The translations under genes and the position numbers were made by a program. From the NCBI RefSeq assembly GCF_018687595.1, contig NZ_CP061298.1, positions 744,001-808,000 on the forward strand: 64,000 nt of DNA. The letters run 5' to 3'. The stretch is from Polynucleobacter paludilacus. GTDB lineage: Bacteria; Pseudomonadota; Gammaproteobacteria; Burkholderiales; Burkholderiaceae. This document shows positions 36,022-45,297 of the stretch, one piece after another (the first letter of the stretch is position 1; each line of letters opens with the position of its first letter). Under the pieces are notes generated by a model. It had not been told where the DNA came from, did not search any database, and was given only the letters and a program-made list of their open reading frames with translations.

Positions 36022-36501
36022 TCAACCTTGGATAAATAGGATAACTAATGCTGCCCAGGTTAAGCAAGCTGCAGCAACGTAGCTCAGGCGTGTGCGCATA
36101 GTCATAAAAGCTATACGTGCCGCATCATCATCAAAGTAGTAGGTATACGTATCTTGATCAATATTGCGCTGTATCACCAGAGTTGCCGCCAAAATAATGA
36201 GGCTGACAGGAATATAAATATGGAGTGCAACCCAAGCGATCAGAGCGGGGGTGATGCCCCAGATCCAGGCATTACGATCAATCCAGCGGTCACCGCTCGG
36301 TGGTTTACCAAGGGCATGTAGATTGGCGCCCCAATGCAATGCGCCCATAAAAGCCACAATGATGGCGCCATAGCTCGCAATCGATTCAGCGCTAAGGTAG
36401 TTCAGCGGAGCCGGTGCCAGTTGCACCATTAAGGCAAGGCCAATAAACGGGATCAAACCCGCATAGGCTAAATAGCGTACGACTGGCGGTAGTGGATTCA
36501 C
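36022..36501 (-). CDS. DUF3429 family membrane protein
   Basis: The protein (about 159 residues) has four to five membrane segments and the DUF3429 pattern (YLAYAGLIPFIGLALMV, SYGAIIVAFMGALHWG). Function is unknown. I start it at GTG 36501, which has AAAGGA six bases upstream; a TTG at 36528 is a poorer alternative. It follows the 3-hydroxyacyl-CoA dehydrogenase gene in the leftward run. Confidence 0.82.
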   Translation of the reverse strand: MNPLPPVVRYLAYAGLIPFIGLALMVQLAPAPLNYLSAESIASYGAIIVAFMGALHWGANLHALGKPPSGDRWIDRNAWIWGITPALIAWVALHIYIPVSLIILAATLVIQRNIDQDTYTYYFDDDAARIAFMTMRTRLSYVAAACLTWAALVILFIQG

Positions 36502-36530
36502 AAACTTTCCTTTAGATGTTGATATCAAGC

Positions 36531-37385
36531 TTACTGCTCATAGTGAAAGACGCCACGCCCGGTCTTGCGCCCAAGATAGCCAGCGGCAACCATTTCACGC
36601 AGAAGCGGACAGGGGCGATATTTTGAGTCACTAAAGTTTTCAAAAAAGACTTCCATGACCGCAAGACAAGTATCTAAACCAATGAGATCGGCCAAAGCGA
36701 GCGGACCAATGGGTTGGTTGCAGCCCAGCTTCATCCCAGCATCAATATCTTCAGGGCTTGCTAAACCTTCTTGTAAAACAAAGAAGGCTTCATTAATCAT
36801 TGGAATCAAAATACGATTGACGACAAAGCCGGGTGAATTCTTCACAGTAATCGGCTCTTTACCCACGCGCTTAGCCATCTCAATGATGGCGCTATGGGTA
36901 GCATCGCTAGTTTGGAGTCCGCGTATCACCTCAACCAAAGCCATCAATGGGGGAGGGTTAAAGAAGTGCATCCCGATAAAGCGGGCGGGTTCTGAATTGA
37001 GTGCTGCGAGTTTAGTGATCGATAGTGAAGATGTATTGGTAGCAATGATGGTGTCTTTGCCAACGATTTCATCAATCTGTTGCAGAATTTTTTCTTTTAC
37101 GGCTTGGTTCTCAGTCGCCGCCTCAATCACCAACCCTAGACCCTTGAGATCAGTATAAGAAGTGCTAGCTTTAATGCGTTTGAGTGCTTTATTTTTATCA
37201 TCAGCGCTCAAGGTTTCTTTCTTGATTAAACGATCTAGACTTTTACTAATTTGGCTAAGGCCACGCTCTACTGCGGCCTCATTAATGTCGATCATCACAA
37301 CATCTAGACCCGCCACTGCACACACTTGGGCAATGCCGTTACCCATTGTCCCGGCTCCAATAATGCCTACGGATTGAATAGTCAT
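36531..37385 (-). CDS. 3-hydroxybutyryl-CoA dehydrogenase
   Basis: The enzyme reduces acetoacetyl-CoA or oxidises 3-hydroxybutyryl-CoA with NAD(P). The 284-residue protein has the Rossmann motif GIIGAGTMGNGIAQ (about residues 7-20), the catalytic segment FIGMHFFNPPPLM, and the C-terminal helical domain with SPGFVVNRILIPMINEA. ATG 37385 has AAAGGAAGT upstream; an extension to 37442 is unlikely. It is separated from the GST gene by one base. A role in PHA or butyrate metabolism is possible. Confidence 0.92.
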   Translation of the reverse strand: MTIQSVGIIGAGTMGNGIAQVCAVAGLDVVMIDINEAAVERGLSQISKSLDRLIKKETLSADDKNKALKRIKASTSYTDLKGLGLVIEAATENQAVKEKILQQIDEIVGKDTIIATNTSSLSITKLAALNSEPARFIGMHFFNPPPLMALVEVIRGLQTSDATHSAIIEMAKRVGKEPITVKNSPGFVVNRILIPMINEAFFVLQEGLASPEDIDAGMKLGCNQPIGPLALADLIGLDTCLAVMEVFFENFSDSKYRPCPLLREMVAAGYLGRKTGRGVFHYEQ

Positions 37386-37386
37386 T

Positions 37387-38118
37387 TCACTTCCTTTTTT
37401 GGTACTGGCTCGCGCCGAATAAGAGGTCTCTGGCCTTGTCATCCGTTAGAGGCTTACGTAGATTCGTTAACACTTCAACACCCCGCCTAACCGCTGGTCT
37501 AGCAGAAATCTTTTCGAACCATTTCTTGAAGTGGGGGAACTCATCGATCTCAATCCCTTGATTTTTCCAATTACGAGTCCATGGAAAGATCGCCATGTCG
37601 GCAATGGAATACTCTTTACCAGCGATGAACGGGGTTTTGCTCAGTTGTTGATCTAGTACTCCGTATAAACGTTTTGCCTCATTGGTGTAGCGATTGATTG
37701 CGTACTCAATTTTTTCTGGGGCATAGATGCGAAAGTGATGGTTCTGTCCCAACATGGGGCCTAGTCCACCCATTTGGAACATTAACCATTGCAAGACCTC
37801 ATACTTTGCACGCGTACTCTTTGGGAGAAATTTGCCCGTCTTAGCAGCGAGGTAAAGCAAGATCGCGCCTGACTCAAAAATGCTGATGGGTTTTCCATCG
37901 GGACCATTTGGGTCAACCATGGCCGGAATTTTATTGTTAGGGCTAATGTTTAAAAACTCAGGCTTAAACTGATCGCCTGCTCCGATATCAATTGGATGGG
38001 CAAGCCAGTCTTTCCCGAGACGGTAGCCACATTCCTCGAGCATGATGTGAACCTTGTGGCCATTTGGAGTGGCCCAACTATAGACATCAATCATTTGCTG
38101 GGCTGGTTTTTTACTCAT
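37387..38118 (-). CDS. Glutathione S-transferase, YfcG/YghU-like (nu class)
   Basis: This 243-residue protein has an N-terminal thioredoxin-like domain with TPNGHKVHIMLEE and FLNISPNNKIPAMVD, and a C-terminal helical GST domain with GGLGPMLGQNHHF. These match the E. coli YfcG/YghU group, which reduces disulphides or peroxides with glutathione. ATG 38118 has AAGGA nine bases upstream; an earlier start at 38148 is unsupported. It is the first gene of the leftward run. Confidence 0.9.
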   Translation of the reverse strand: MSKKPAQQMIDVYSWATPNGHKVHIMLEECGYRLGKDWLAHPIDIGAGDQFKPEFLNISPNNKIPAMVDPNGPDGKPISIFESGAILLYLAAKTGKFLPKSTRAKYEVLQWLMFQMGGLGPMLGQNHHFRIYAPEKIEYAINRYTNEAKRLYGVLDQQLSKTPFIAGKEYSIADMAIFPWTRNWKNQGIEIDEFPHFKKWFEKISARPAVRRGVEVLTNLRKPLTDDKARDLLFGASQYQKRK

Positions 38119-38226
38119 ATTGATATTCCTTGGTTGCTTTGAGCTCACGAATAGGGTAGTTTAGGCAGTAACGGGCACTTAGGTTGAGTAATCGCTAGAA
38201 TGGTATAAATATTCTTAAATTGTGCC

Positions 38227-39003
38227 ATGTTGATCGTCCTTTCCCCAGCAAAATCCCTTGATTACGAGACTCCCGCTAAAGTTAAGTCAAGTACCTTGCC
38301 TGAATTCGTTACCGAGTCAGCAAAGCTCATTGCCGACCTTAAAAAGCTTTCCCCTCAGGAGCTTGCCAAATTAATGGGTGTATCAGACCAACTAGCCGCC
38401 CTCAACGTTGGTCGTTATCGTGATTGGTCAAAGAAATTCACGCCGGAGAACAGTAAGCCTGCCATTTTTGCTTTTGATGGGGACGTCTATGATGGTTTTG
38501 ATGTCAACAGCCTCAGCCCAAAGGCTATTGCGTTTGCACAGGACCACATACGGATTTTGTCGGGACTCTACGGTGCTTTGCGCCCTTTAGATCTGATGCA
38601 GCCTTATCGCTTAGAAATGGGAACCAACTTTGCGAATGCCAGAGGCAAAGATTTGTATGCTTTTTGGGGTAAGCGGGTAACTGAGGCACTCAAAAAGCTA
38701 CTTGAGCAAGAAAAAGAGCCATGCTTACTGAATCTGGCTTCCGAGGAGTACTTCAAGGTAGTGCAGCCTAAAGATTTGGCTTGCAGGGTGATTTCACCTA
38801 CCTTTCAAGATGCTAAGGACGGTAAGTACAAAATTATCTCTTTTTATGCCAAGCGTGCGCGAGGCTTAATGGCACGCTACGTAGTCGAAAATCGTCTTAC
38901 CAAGCCGGCTGATCTAACAGGATTCAATTTAGATGGTTACAAGTACTGTGCCAGTGAGTCTAAACCCGATAAACCCGTCTTTCGACGTGCGGAGAAAAAA
39001 TAA
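38227..39003 (+). CDS. yaaA: Peroxide stress protein YaaA (UPF0246)
   Basis: YaaA-family proteins limit free iron and oxidative damage under peroxide stress and bind DNA. The 258-residue length is standard. Family markers are [16 protein letters not shown] at the start, [10 protein letters not shown] (about residues 80-89), [24 protein letters not shown] and [13 protein letters not shown] near the C-terminus. It is divergent from the GST gene, and the next gene starts two bases after it. Confidence 0.93.
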   Translation: MLIVLSPAKSLDYETPAKVKSSTLPEFVTESAKLIADLKKLSPQELAKLMGVSDQLAALNVGRYRDWSKKFTPENSKPAIFAFDGDVYDGFDVNSLSPKAIAFAQDHIRILSGLYGALRPLDLMQPYRLEMGTNFANARGKDLYAFWGKRVTEALKKLLEQEKEPCLLNLASEEYFKVVQPKDLACRVISPTFQDAKDGKYKIISFYAKRARGLMARYVVENRLTKPADLTGFNLDGYKYCASESKPDKPVFRRAEKK

Positions 39004-39005
39004 GC

Positions 39006-40217
39006 ATGGCTATTCATCGCAGTAAAAGTTCACAAAGAAGTTCGCCTGAGACAGAACGTTTAGTGGCAGACTCTATTTCCTTGGCTGCCTCAGGGAGCCA
39101 AGTAGAAGATCGTTTTTGGGAAAACCGACTCGACGAAAGACTATTGCGCTTGCTAAAAAGTCAAAATCAAAATGTGATTGATGCTGCGCTTGATCAAACC
39201 TTCCGAATCAACACGATCGCATTTGAGGTCTTAGCAGATACTGCAGAAACTTTAGCTGAGTCCATCAGCATTCAACACGAAGGTCAGCAATGGGATGCCT
39301 TATTGCTAGCAATTCCCATTGTTGCGCATACGCGTTATCAAATTCCTTCTGGCCCATTACCCGCCAGTGTTGTAGAGGCTACCGCTCAGGCACTTCACAA
39401 TACGGTGATTGCGCCAGACACGCGCTTGGCCATTGTTCCTTGGTTATATAGCATCGATCAAATGCCTCAGTCGCATTGTCAAACGCGCGTGTTAACAGAA
39501 ACATTGGCTATGGCAGCAGTCACTGGCAGCGATATCAAGCTTGAGTTAAAGAATATGTCTGAAACCATTGCCGTGCTAGCCGATCCGCGCTTCATTGTGG
39601 CGGTAGCTGCCGCTCCAACTAGTTCAGCTTTATTTCGCTGGCAAGCTGAGGCTGCTCTGCGGCAAGAGCGGGGCGTGAGTCTCATTGGATGGCAGAATGC
39701 GATGCATGATCCGATCGCTTCTTTGTTGCCAGGATGTGAGTTTGAGCTTTTATTGCCAGAAGCATATTTTACCAACTGCCGTTTAGCTGATAAGCATGTT
39801 CGACCCTTAAGCATTCGTGCTGCAGTCAATTTCTTGGAGTCAACGATGGGTGTTTTACCCGCAGGACTCTCTTCAGTGGTTGGAGCCTTTGGTGAAGAGC
39901 AGGCAGATGAATATCGGATTTCTTTCAGTATCAAAGGGTCTCCTGAAATCAACTATGGTGTGATCTGGCCTTTATACGATCGAGAGAGTGTCGCTAATGA
40001 TGCACTCAATGATTTGTCAGATGATGAAAGCCCGATTAAACGTATCTGTGATGCCTTGCGCGATGCTGGTGTAGAAGATGTCTTTCGTCATGCAATGCTC
40101 TTCGATCCTGAGCTCTGCGATGATTGCGGCGCACCGCTTTTCCCTGACCGCCTTGGTGAACAGGTTCATGCGGAGATGCCTGAGGATACGCCGTCACAAC
40201 AACCACTATTTCATTAA
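39006..40217 (+). CDS. DUF2863 family protein
   Basis: This 403-residue cytoplasmic protein matches the DUF2863 pattern known from Burkholderiales (LAASGSQVEDRFWENRLDERL near residues 27-47, and a C-terminal CDDCGAPLFP with two cysteines). Function is unknown. It lies two bases after yaaA, suggesting coupled expression. The C-terminal Cys pair could bind metal, but only one CxxC is visible. Confidence 0.82.
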   Translation: MAIHRSKSSQRSSPETERLVADSISLAASGSQVEDRFWENRLDERLLRLLKSQNQNVIDAALDQTFRINTIAFEVLADTAETLAESISIQHEGQQWDALLLAIPIVAHTRYQIPSGPLPASVVEATAQALHNTVIAPDTRLAIVPWLYSIDQMPQSHCQTRVLTETLAMAAVTGSDIKLELKNMSETIAVLADPRFIVAVAAAPTSSALFRWQAEAALRQERGVSLIGWQNAMHDPIASLLPGCEFELLLPEAYFTNCRLADKHVRPLSIRAAVNFLESTMGVLPAGLSSVVGAFGEEQADEYRISFSIKGSPEINYGVIWPLYDRESVANDALNDLSDDESPIKRICDALRDAGVEDVFRHAMLFDPELCDDCGAPLFPDRLGEQVHAEMPEDTPSQQPLFH

Positions 40218-40222
40218 ACAAA

Positions 40223-40242
40223 AGGCCGAGAATTCTCGGCCT
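40223..40242 (-). terminator. Rho-independent terminator between DUF2863 and the MliC-like gene
   Basis: A perfect 20-base palindrome forms a GGCCGAG/CTCGGCC stem with AATT loop. On the minus strand it is followed by TTTTGTTT, so it fits a terminator of the MliC-like gene. It may also end the rightward yaaA-DUF2863 transcript. Confidence 0.85.
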
Positions 40243-40269
40243 GTTGCATTCTCTTACGAAGTTGAAGCT

Positions 40270-40647
40270 TTACCGCCCTGGTGTGAAGGGCTCAGCCCCT
40301 GCAAAAAGATGCGGTAATTTTCCAGTGCGCATCTCGGCAGTTTGGCAGGAGTCTGCCAAGCGGGTGCCTGAGCGCATATTAAACAACATGGCTTTATTCT
40401 GTAAGACTACCAAATCAAAGCCGGAGTTTGTATTTTTGTAACGCAAGCTTCCGGGCAGAGATGTTTCTCGTCTCATCTCATAATTCTTAGAGTCCCAGGT
40501 TAAAACTAGATTTTCAGTGCCACCGGTCGTTTTAAATTGATGACTCTCTCCACAGCTCCAAGTGAAAGTTTCATCAGCAGCCAGGACAAAGCCACTTGAT
40601 CCGAGTGCTGCAAGTGCTAACGTTACTTTAAGTAGTGTACTTTTCAT
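40270..40647 (-). CDS. Secreted protein with MliC-like lysozyme-inhibitor fold
   Basis: The 125-residue precursor has a signal peptide (cleavage about residue 23, VLAAD). The mature domain has TWSCGESHQF at its start, a central segment with LPGSLRYKNTNSGFDLVVLQNKAML, and a second Cys (LADSC). This resembles the C-type lysozyme inhibitor (MliC) pattern of two cysteines around a small beta-barrel. It is not a lipoprotein, unlike E. coli MliC. The assignment is by pattern only. It lies next to mdh on the same strand. Confidence 0.55.
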   Translation of the reverse strand: MKSTLLKVTLALAALGSSGFVLAADETFTWSCGESHQFKTTGGTENLVLTWDSKNYEMRRETSLPGSLRYKNTNSGFDLVVLQNKAMLFNMRSGTRLADSCQTAEMRTGKLPHLFAGAEPFTPGR

Positions 40648-40661
40648 TTTCTGGAACTTTC

Positions 40662-41651
40662 TTAAGAAAGCAAATGTTTAACACCAGCTTGCTCCTCAAG
40701 AAGCTCATTGAGGGTATGGTTCATGCGCTCGCGTGAGAACTCATCAATCTCTAGGCCTTCGACAATTTTGTACTCCCCATTTTCACAGATGACTGGAAAG
40801 CCGTAGATGACATCCTTAGGTATTCCATATTCACCATTGGAAGGAACGCCCATAGTGACCCATTTGCCATGTGTACCAAGCACCCAATCATGCATATGAT
40901 CGATAGCTGCATTAGCTGCAGAGGCTGCAGAAGAAAGGCCGCGCGCTTCAATGATGGCTGCACCACGCTTACCGACTGTTGGAATATGAACTTCTTTATT
41001 CCAAACCGGATCATTGATCAGTTCTTTAACAGATTCGCCGCCAACAGTTGCAAAGCGGTGGTCAGGGTACATTGTTGGGCTGTGGTTACCCCAAACAACC
41101 AGTTTCTCGATATCGCCAACCGGTTTACCCATCTTGGCTGCGAGCTGGGAGAGTGCGCGATTGTGATCTAAGCGCAACATGGCTGTGAAATTCTTGGCTG
41201 GTAAATCGGGTGCGGATTTCATCGCAATGTAAGCATTGGTATTGGCTGGATTACCAACCACCAATACTTTAACTGTGCGCTTAGCAACCGCGTTGAGCGC
41301 TTTACCTTGTGCAGTGAAAATCTGGGCGTTGGCTGCGAGCAAATCTTTGCGTTCCATGCCAGGGCCACGTGGACGTGCGCCGACTAAAAAGGCAATATCT
41401 ACATCTTTAAATGCGGTCATGGGATCAGAGTGCGCTGTCATGCCTACGAGCAATGGAAAGGCGCAATCTTCGAGCTCCATCATGACGCCTTGGAGGGCCT
41501 TTTGGGCTTTTTCATCCGGAATTTCGAGTAATTGCAATACCACTGGCTGATCTTTGCCGAGCACGTCGCCATTGGCGATGCGAAATAGAAGGGAATATCC
41601 AATTTGACCGGCTGCACCGGTCACGGCGACACGCATTGGGGCTTTTGCCAT
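40662..41651 (-). CDS. mdh: Malate dehydrogenase
   Basis: The enzyme interconverts malate and oxaloacetate with NAD in the TCA cycle. The 329-residue protein is the type common in Burkholderiales: [17 protein letters not shown] for NAD binding (about residues 11-27), [25 protein letters not shown] and the catalytic His in [14 protein letters not shown] 41651 follows GGAG; a TTG at 41666 would add five residues. It is divergent from a GntR-type regulator and the sdh genes. Confidence 0.97.
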   Translation of the reverse strand: MAKAPMRVAVTGAAGQIGYSLLFRIANGDVLGKDQPVVLQLLEIPDEKAQKALQGVMMELEDCAFPLLVGMTAHSDPMTAFKDVDIAFLVGARPRGPGMERKDLLAANAQIFTAQGKALNAVAKRTVKVLVVGNPANTNAYIAMKSAPDLPAKNFTAMLRLDHNRALSQLAAKMGKPVGDIEKLVVWGNHSPTMYPDHRFATVGGESVKELINDPVWNKEVHIPTVGKRGAAIIEARGLSSAASAANAAIDHMHDWVLGTHGKWVTMGVPSNGEYGIPKDVIYGFPVICENGEYKIVEGLEIDEFSRERMNHTLNELLEEQAGVKHLLS

Positions 41652-41715
41652 TACTTTTAACTCCAAAGGAAGGTTAATTGAGGGTTCATATCCATTCGAA
41701 AACTTTTCTATTATC

Positions 41716-41729
41716 CATTCAAGTGAATG
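41716..41729. repeat. Palindrome between mdh and gntR
   Basis: CATTCA and TGAATG form a perfect 6-bp inverted repeat with a two-base gap, about 65 bases upstream of mdh. It may be an operator for mdh or for the adjacent regulator. No protein can be assigned. Confidence 0.3.
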
Positions 41730-41738
41730 AAGTTTAGA

Positions 41739-41767
41739 TTTACACTGTCAAAGATGTCTTATATAAG
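41739..41767 (+). promoter_or_regulatory. Sigma-70 promoter of the GntR-type regulator
   Basis: TTTACA (41739-41744) and TATAAG (41762-41767) are spaced by 17 bases and lie about 52 bases before the regulator start. Both hexamers are close to consensus. The -10 box lies inside the palindrome at 41756-41769. Confidence 0.6.
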
Positions 41768-41769
41768 AC
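41756..41769. promoter_or_regulatory. Palindromic operator GTCTTATATAAGAC
   Basis: This perfect 14-base palindrome covers the -10 box of the gntR promoter. GntR/HutC regulators bind short palindromes of this type and often repress their own gene, so autoregulation is the simplest reading. It lies in the mdh/regulator divergent region, which would also allow control of mdh. Identity of the binding protein is inference. Confidence 0.6.
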
Positions 41770-41818
41770 CTAGACACCCGGTGATTTTAGCGAATTCAAG
41801 TGTGAAATTGGAGATCTT

Positions 41819-42556
41819 GTGCCCGAGGTATTAACCGCAAGTGCGTCATTCAGCCCCCTATATCAGCAGATCAAGGCATTAATTCTGGCCAGTCTGCAGG
41901 CTGCAGAATGGTTGCCAGGCTCGCTGATTCCCAGTGAAATGGAGTTGGCGACCCGTTATTCAGTGAGCCAGGGGACGGTTCGCAAGGCGATTGATGAGTT
42001 AGCAGCCCAAAATCTTCTGGTCAGAAGACAGGGTAAGGGTACTTATGTGGCAACCCACCACGAAGAAGACTGGCAATATCGCTTCTTGCATTTGGTGCCG
42101 GATGAGGGGCAAAAGTTCCCTCTGATTAGTCAGTTTCTGGCTTGTAAAAAGGTGAAGGCCAGCGCAAAAGATGCGCAATTACTTAAATTGAAGACGGGTG
42201 ATCCTCTAATAGAAGTGAATCGCGTTCAAAGCTTTGTTGGCAAACCCATTGTTTTTGAACAAATTTTACTTCCAGCGACCCGATTCAAAGAGCTTGATTT
42301 GGAGATGCTAAATTTGTGGTCTGGTCCCGTTTATGCGCTATACGAAACCCGCTTTGCAACCCATATGGTCAGAGCAGAAGAAAAAGTTAAGGCTATTGCT
42401 GCCGATGCGCTGCTGAGCACTCATCTTCATGTTCCGGTTGGGCACCCCGTCTTATTGGTTGAACGTCTGGCTTTTACCTATGGCAATAAACCTGTTGAAA
42501 TCCGTAGGGCACGTTATGACACAACCCAGCAACATTACCAAAATATGCTTAACTAG
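41819..42556 (+). CDS. GntR-family regulator with UTRA domain
   Basis: The 245-residue protein has a GntR winged helix at about residues 10-75 (LIPSEMELATRYSVSQGTVRKAIDELAAQNLLVRRQGKGTY) and a UTRA effector domain (about residues 95-240) that binds a small molecule. The start is GTG 41819, with GGAG six bases upstream. It lies directly before sdhC and divergent from mdh, suggesting a TCA-cycle regulator; the ligand is unknown. A palindrome overlaps its promoter. Confidence 0.9.
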   Translation: MPEVLTASASFSPLYQQIKALILASLQAAEWLPGSLIPSEMELATRYSVSQGTVRKAIDELAAQNLLVRRQGKGTYVATHHEEDWQYRFLHLVPDEGQKFPLISQFLACKKVKASAKDAQLLKLKTGDPLIEVNRVQSFVGKPIVFEQILLPATRFKELDLEMLNLWSGPVYALYETRFATHMVRAEEKVKAIAADALLSTHLHVPVGHPVLLVERLAFTYGNKPVEIRRARYDTTQQHYQNMLN

Positions 42557-42692
42557 ATCACTAAAAAACTTAGTAAAAACCACTAAAACCTTAATTCCAC
42601 CTAAAATACCTACACTTTCTGTGGTTTCCAATAGAATATGTTGCGACACAGCAAGACTGAACTGAACCTCCACCTAAATATCGAGATTGCCC
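42557..42692. promoter_or_regulatory. Intergenic region before sdhC
   Basis: This 136-base gap separates the regulator from sdhC and probably holds the sdh promoter. TAGAAT at about 42627-42632 is a possible -10 box, but no good -35 is seen. The gntR palindrome GTCTTATATAAGAC does not recur here. Confidence 0.3.
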
Positions 42693-43112
42693 ATGGTTGA
42701 TGCACAGCAGGACGTTAAAAAAGATAAGCCCGTATTTCGGAATATTGGCTTAGCCCAATTAATTCATTACCGACTCCCTTGGGCGGGTAAGGTGTCGATT
42801 CTTCATCGCATCAGCGGTGCTGTTTTATTTCTATTGCTCCCATTTATTTTGTATTTGCTTGATCAAAGTCTGGCATCTGAGCAAACCTATCAAGCATTTC
42901 AGGGTTTAACCAGCAATGTCTTGGTCAAACTCATTTGTTTGGGGCTGATTTGGTGCTTCTTGCATCACTTTTGTGCCGGCATTCGGTATTTGTTGCTTGA
43001 TCTCGAGATCGGCATCAGTAAAACCGAATCTAATCGCTCTGCAATCATCGTTTTTTTCCTCGGCTTGGGTCTAACAGCAATCGTTGGGCTCAAAATGTTT
43101 GCCATCTACTAA
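42693..43112 (+). CDS. sdhC: Succinate dehydrogenase cytochrome b556 subunit SdhC
   Basis: SdhC anchors succinate dehydrogenase in the membrane and helps bind heme b and ubiquinone. The protein (139 residues) has three membrane segments and the signature SILHRISGAVLFLLLP (about residues 36-51), with HHFCAGIRYLLLD supplying the likely heme His. I start it at ATG 42693; a TTG at 42687 adds two residues. sdhD follows after nine bases. Confidence 0.95.
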   Translation: MVDAQQDVKKDKPVFRNIGLAQLIHYRLPWAGKVSILHRISGAVLFLLLPFILYLLDQSLASEQTYQAFQGLTSNVLVKLICLGLIWCFLHHFCAGIRYLLLDLEIGISKTESNRSAIIVFFLGLGLTAIVGLKMFAIY

Positions 43113-43121
43113 GGAAACCTC

Positions 43122-43487
43122 ATGCCTCAATATCAAATTGGACCTAAGCGCTTAGTCGTTGGTGCGCATTACGGCCTGAAAGAGTGGATCATTCAGCGCA
43201 TTACGGCGATTGTGATGGTGGTGTTTACCGTTGTTCTCTTGGTTGACTATTGTGTGACTGGTGGTACTGGTTATGCGGCATGGTCAAGCCTCTTTAGCAA
43301 TCAATTCATGAAGTTGCTTACCCTGTTGGCTTTGCTGAGCTTGTTCTATCACGCCTGGATTGGTATTCGGGATATCTGGATGGACTACGTTAAGCCGGTG
43401 AGTATTCGTTTGGGCTTGCAGGTATTAACCGTCTTGTATTTGGTGGCTTGCGCCGCTTACGCTGTACAAATTTTGTGGAAAGTGTAA
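43122..43487 (+). CDS. sdhD: Succinate dehydrogenase membrane anchor subunit SdhD
   Basis: SdhD pairs with SdhC to hold heme b and the quinone site. The 121-residue protein has three membrane segments; YHAWIGIRDIWMDYVKP (about residues 83-99) contains the likely heme His and quinone-site residues. It starts with PQYQIGPKRLVVGAHYGLKEW, typical of Betaproteobacteria. sdhA starts four bases later. Confidence 0.95.
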   Translation: MPQYQIGPKRLVVGAHYGLKEWIIQRITAIVMVVFTVVLLVDYCVTGGTGYAAWSSLFSNQFMKLLTLLALLSLFYHAWIGIRDIWMDYVKPVSIRLGLQVLTVLYLVACAAYAVQILWKV

Positions 43488-43491
43488 TTCG

Positions 43492-45270
43492 ATGACCGAG
43501 ATTAAAAAAGCTTTGCCACGTCGCCGCTTTGATGCAGTCATTGTCGGCGCAGGTGGTTCTGGCATGCGTGCCTCATTACAACTTGCTGAAGCCGGTTTGA
43601 ATGTTGCCGTCTTGACTAAAGTATTTCCAACTCGCTCCCATACCGTAGCAGCGCAGGGCGGTATTGGCGCAGCGCTTGGCAATATGAACGAAGACAATTG
43701 GCACTATCACTTCTACGACACCATCAAAGGTTCTGACTGGTTGGGCGACCAAGATGTCATCGAATTTATGTGTCGCGAGGCGCCAAAAGTAGTTTATGAG
43801 TTAGAGCACTTTGGTATGCCGTTTGACCGCAATCCAGATGGCACTATTTATCAGCGTCCATTTGGTGGTCATACTGCCAACTATGGTGAGAAAGCGGTGC
43901 AACGCGCTTGTGCAGCGGCAGATCGAACCGGTCATGCCATGTTGCACACCTTGTATCAACGTAACGTGCGTGCAAAAACCAATTTCTTTGTTGAGTGGTT
44001 GGCTCTCGATTTGATCCGCAATGACGAGGGCGATGTGGTTGGTGTTACCGCTCTCGAAATGGAAACCGGTCAGGTCTATATCTTGGAAGCTAAGGTAGTG
44101 ATGCTGGCTACTGGTGGTGCAGGTCGTATTTGGGCAGCTTCAACCAATGCCTTTATTAATACTGGTGATGGTATGGGTCTGGCTGCACGCGCAGGTATTC
44201 CATTAGAGGATATGGAGTTTTGGCAATTCCATCCAACTGGTGTAGCGGGCGCTGGTGTTCTATTGACCGAAGGTTGTCGTGGTGAAGGTGCCATTTTGCG
44301 TAATAAGCATGGTGAGCGCTTCATGGAGCGTTATGCGCCAACCTATAAAGATTTAGCGCCACGCGATTTCGTATCCCGTTGTATGGATCAAGAAATTAAA
44401 GAAGGTCGTGGATGTGGTCCTAATGGTGATTATGTCGAACTCGATTTGACTCACCTTGGTGCAGACACCATCATGAAGCGTTTGCCATCGGTTTATGAGA
44501 TTGGTATTAACTTTGCTAACGTAGACGTTACCAAACAAAATATTCCTGTGGTGCCAACCATCCACTATCAAATGGGTGGTATTCCAACCAATATTAATGG
44601 TCAAGTTGTTGTGCCAAAGAACGGCAAGCCAAACGAGATCGTGCATGGTCTCTACGCGATCGGTGAATGCTCTTGTGTATCCGTGCATGGCGCGAACCGT
44701 CTCGGTACGAACTCATTGCTGGATCTCTTGGTCTTTGGTCGCGCCGCTGGCAACCACATTGTCGCTGCTGATTTGAAAAAACAAGAGTTCAAACCATTGC
44801 CTGCAAATGCCGGTGAGCAGACGCTTGCACGTATTGCGAAGTTGGATAACTCCAGCTCTGGTGAGTATGCACAAGATGTAGCCAACGACATCCGCAAGAC
44901 TATGCAAACCTATGCTGGTGTTTTCCGCAACCAAGAGTTAATGGATGAAGGTCTTCGTCAGATGGCTCAGCTCACCGAGCGCGCAAACCATCTCTGGTTA
45001 AAAGACAAGTCGGAGATTTTTAATACCGCACGCATTGAAGCTCTGGAAGTGGCTAATTTGATTGAAACTGCCAATGCTACGATGACTTCTGCAGCTGCTC
45101 GCAAGGAAAGTCGCGGCGCTCATTCCCACGATGACCATCCTCATCGCGATGATGATCACTGGATGAAACACACCCTTTGGTACAGCGAAGGTAACCGCTT
45201 AGATTACAAACCCGTCGTGATGAAGCCCTTAACGGTTGAATCTGTTCCACCCAAAGAACGTACTTTCTAA
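43492..45270 (+). CDS. sdhA: Succinate dehydrogenase flavoprotein subunit SdhA
   Basis: SdhA oxidises succinate to fumarate on covalently bound FAD. The 592-residue protein has the FAD motif IVGAGGSGMRASLQLAEAG (about residues 18-36), His50 in RSHTVAAQGGIGAALGN as the FAD-attachment site, HPTGVAGAGVLLTEGCRGEG and HGANRLGTNSLLDLLVFGR. A His/Asp-rich loop (AHSHDDHPHRDDDHW, about residues 543-557) near the C-terminus is a family feature in Betaproteobacteria. Confidence 0.98.
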   Translation: MTEIKKALPRRRFDAVIVGAGGSGMRASLQLAEAGLNVAVLTKVFPTRSHTVAAQGGIGAALGNMNEDNWHYHFYDTIKGSDWLGDQDVIEFMCREAPKVVYELEHFGMPFDRNPDGTIYQRPFGGHTANYGEKAVQRACAAADRTGHAMLHTLYQRNVRAKTNFFVEWLALDLIRNDEGDVVGVTALEMETGQVYILEAKVVMLATGGAGRIWAASTNAFINTGDGMGLAARAGIPLEDMEFWQFHPTGVAGAGVLLTEGCRGEGAILRNKHGERFMERYAPTYKDLAPRDFVSRCMDQEIKEGRGCGPNGDYVELDLTHLGADTIMKRLPSVYEIGINFANVDVTKQNIPVVPTIHYQMGGIPTNINGQVVVPKNGKPNEIVHGLYAIGECSCVSVHGANRLGTNSLLDLLVFGRAAGNHIVAADLKKQEFKPLPANAGEQTLARIAKLDNSSSGEYAQDVANDIRKTMQTYAGVFRNQELMDEGLRQMAQLTERANHLWLKDKSEIFNTARIEALEVANLIETANATMTSAAARKESRGAHSHDDHPHRDDDHWMKHTLWYSEGNRLDYKPVVMKPLTVESVPPKERTF

Positions 45271-45297
45271 GTTAGAGATCGATAAGAGAGATAAAAG

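Noticed and set aside
41236..41550. Open frame of 104 codons on the plus strand inside mdh
   Set aside because: It is antisense to a well-conserved malate dehydrogenase and has no independent support.
44353..44688. Open frame of 111 codons on the minus strand inside sdhA
   Set aside because: It is the reverse reading of a well-supported SdhA; no protein family is recognisable.
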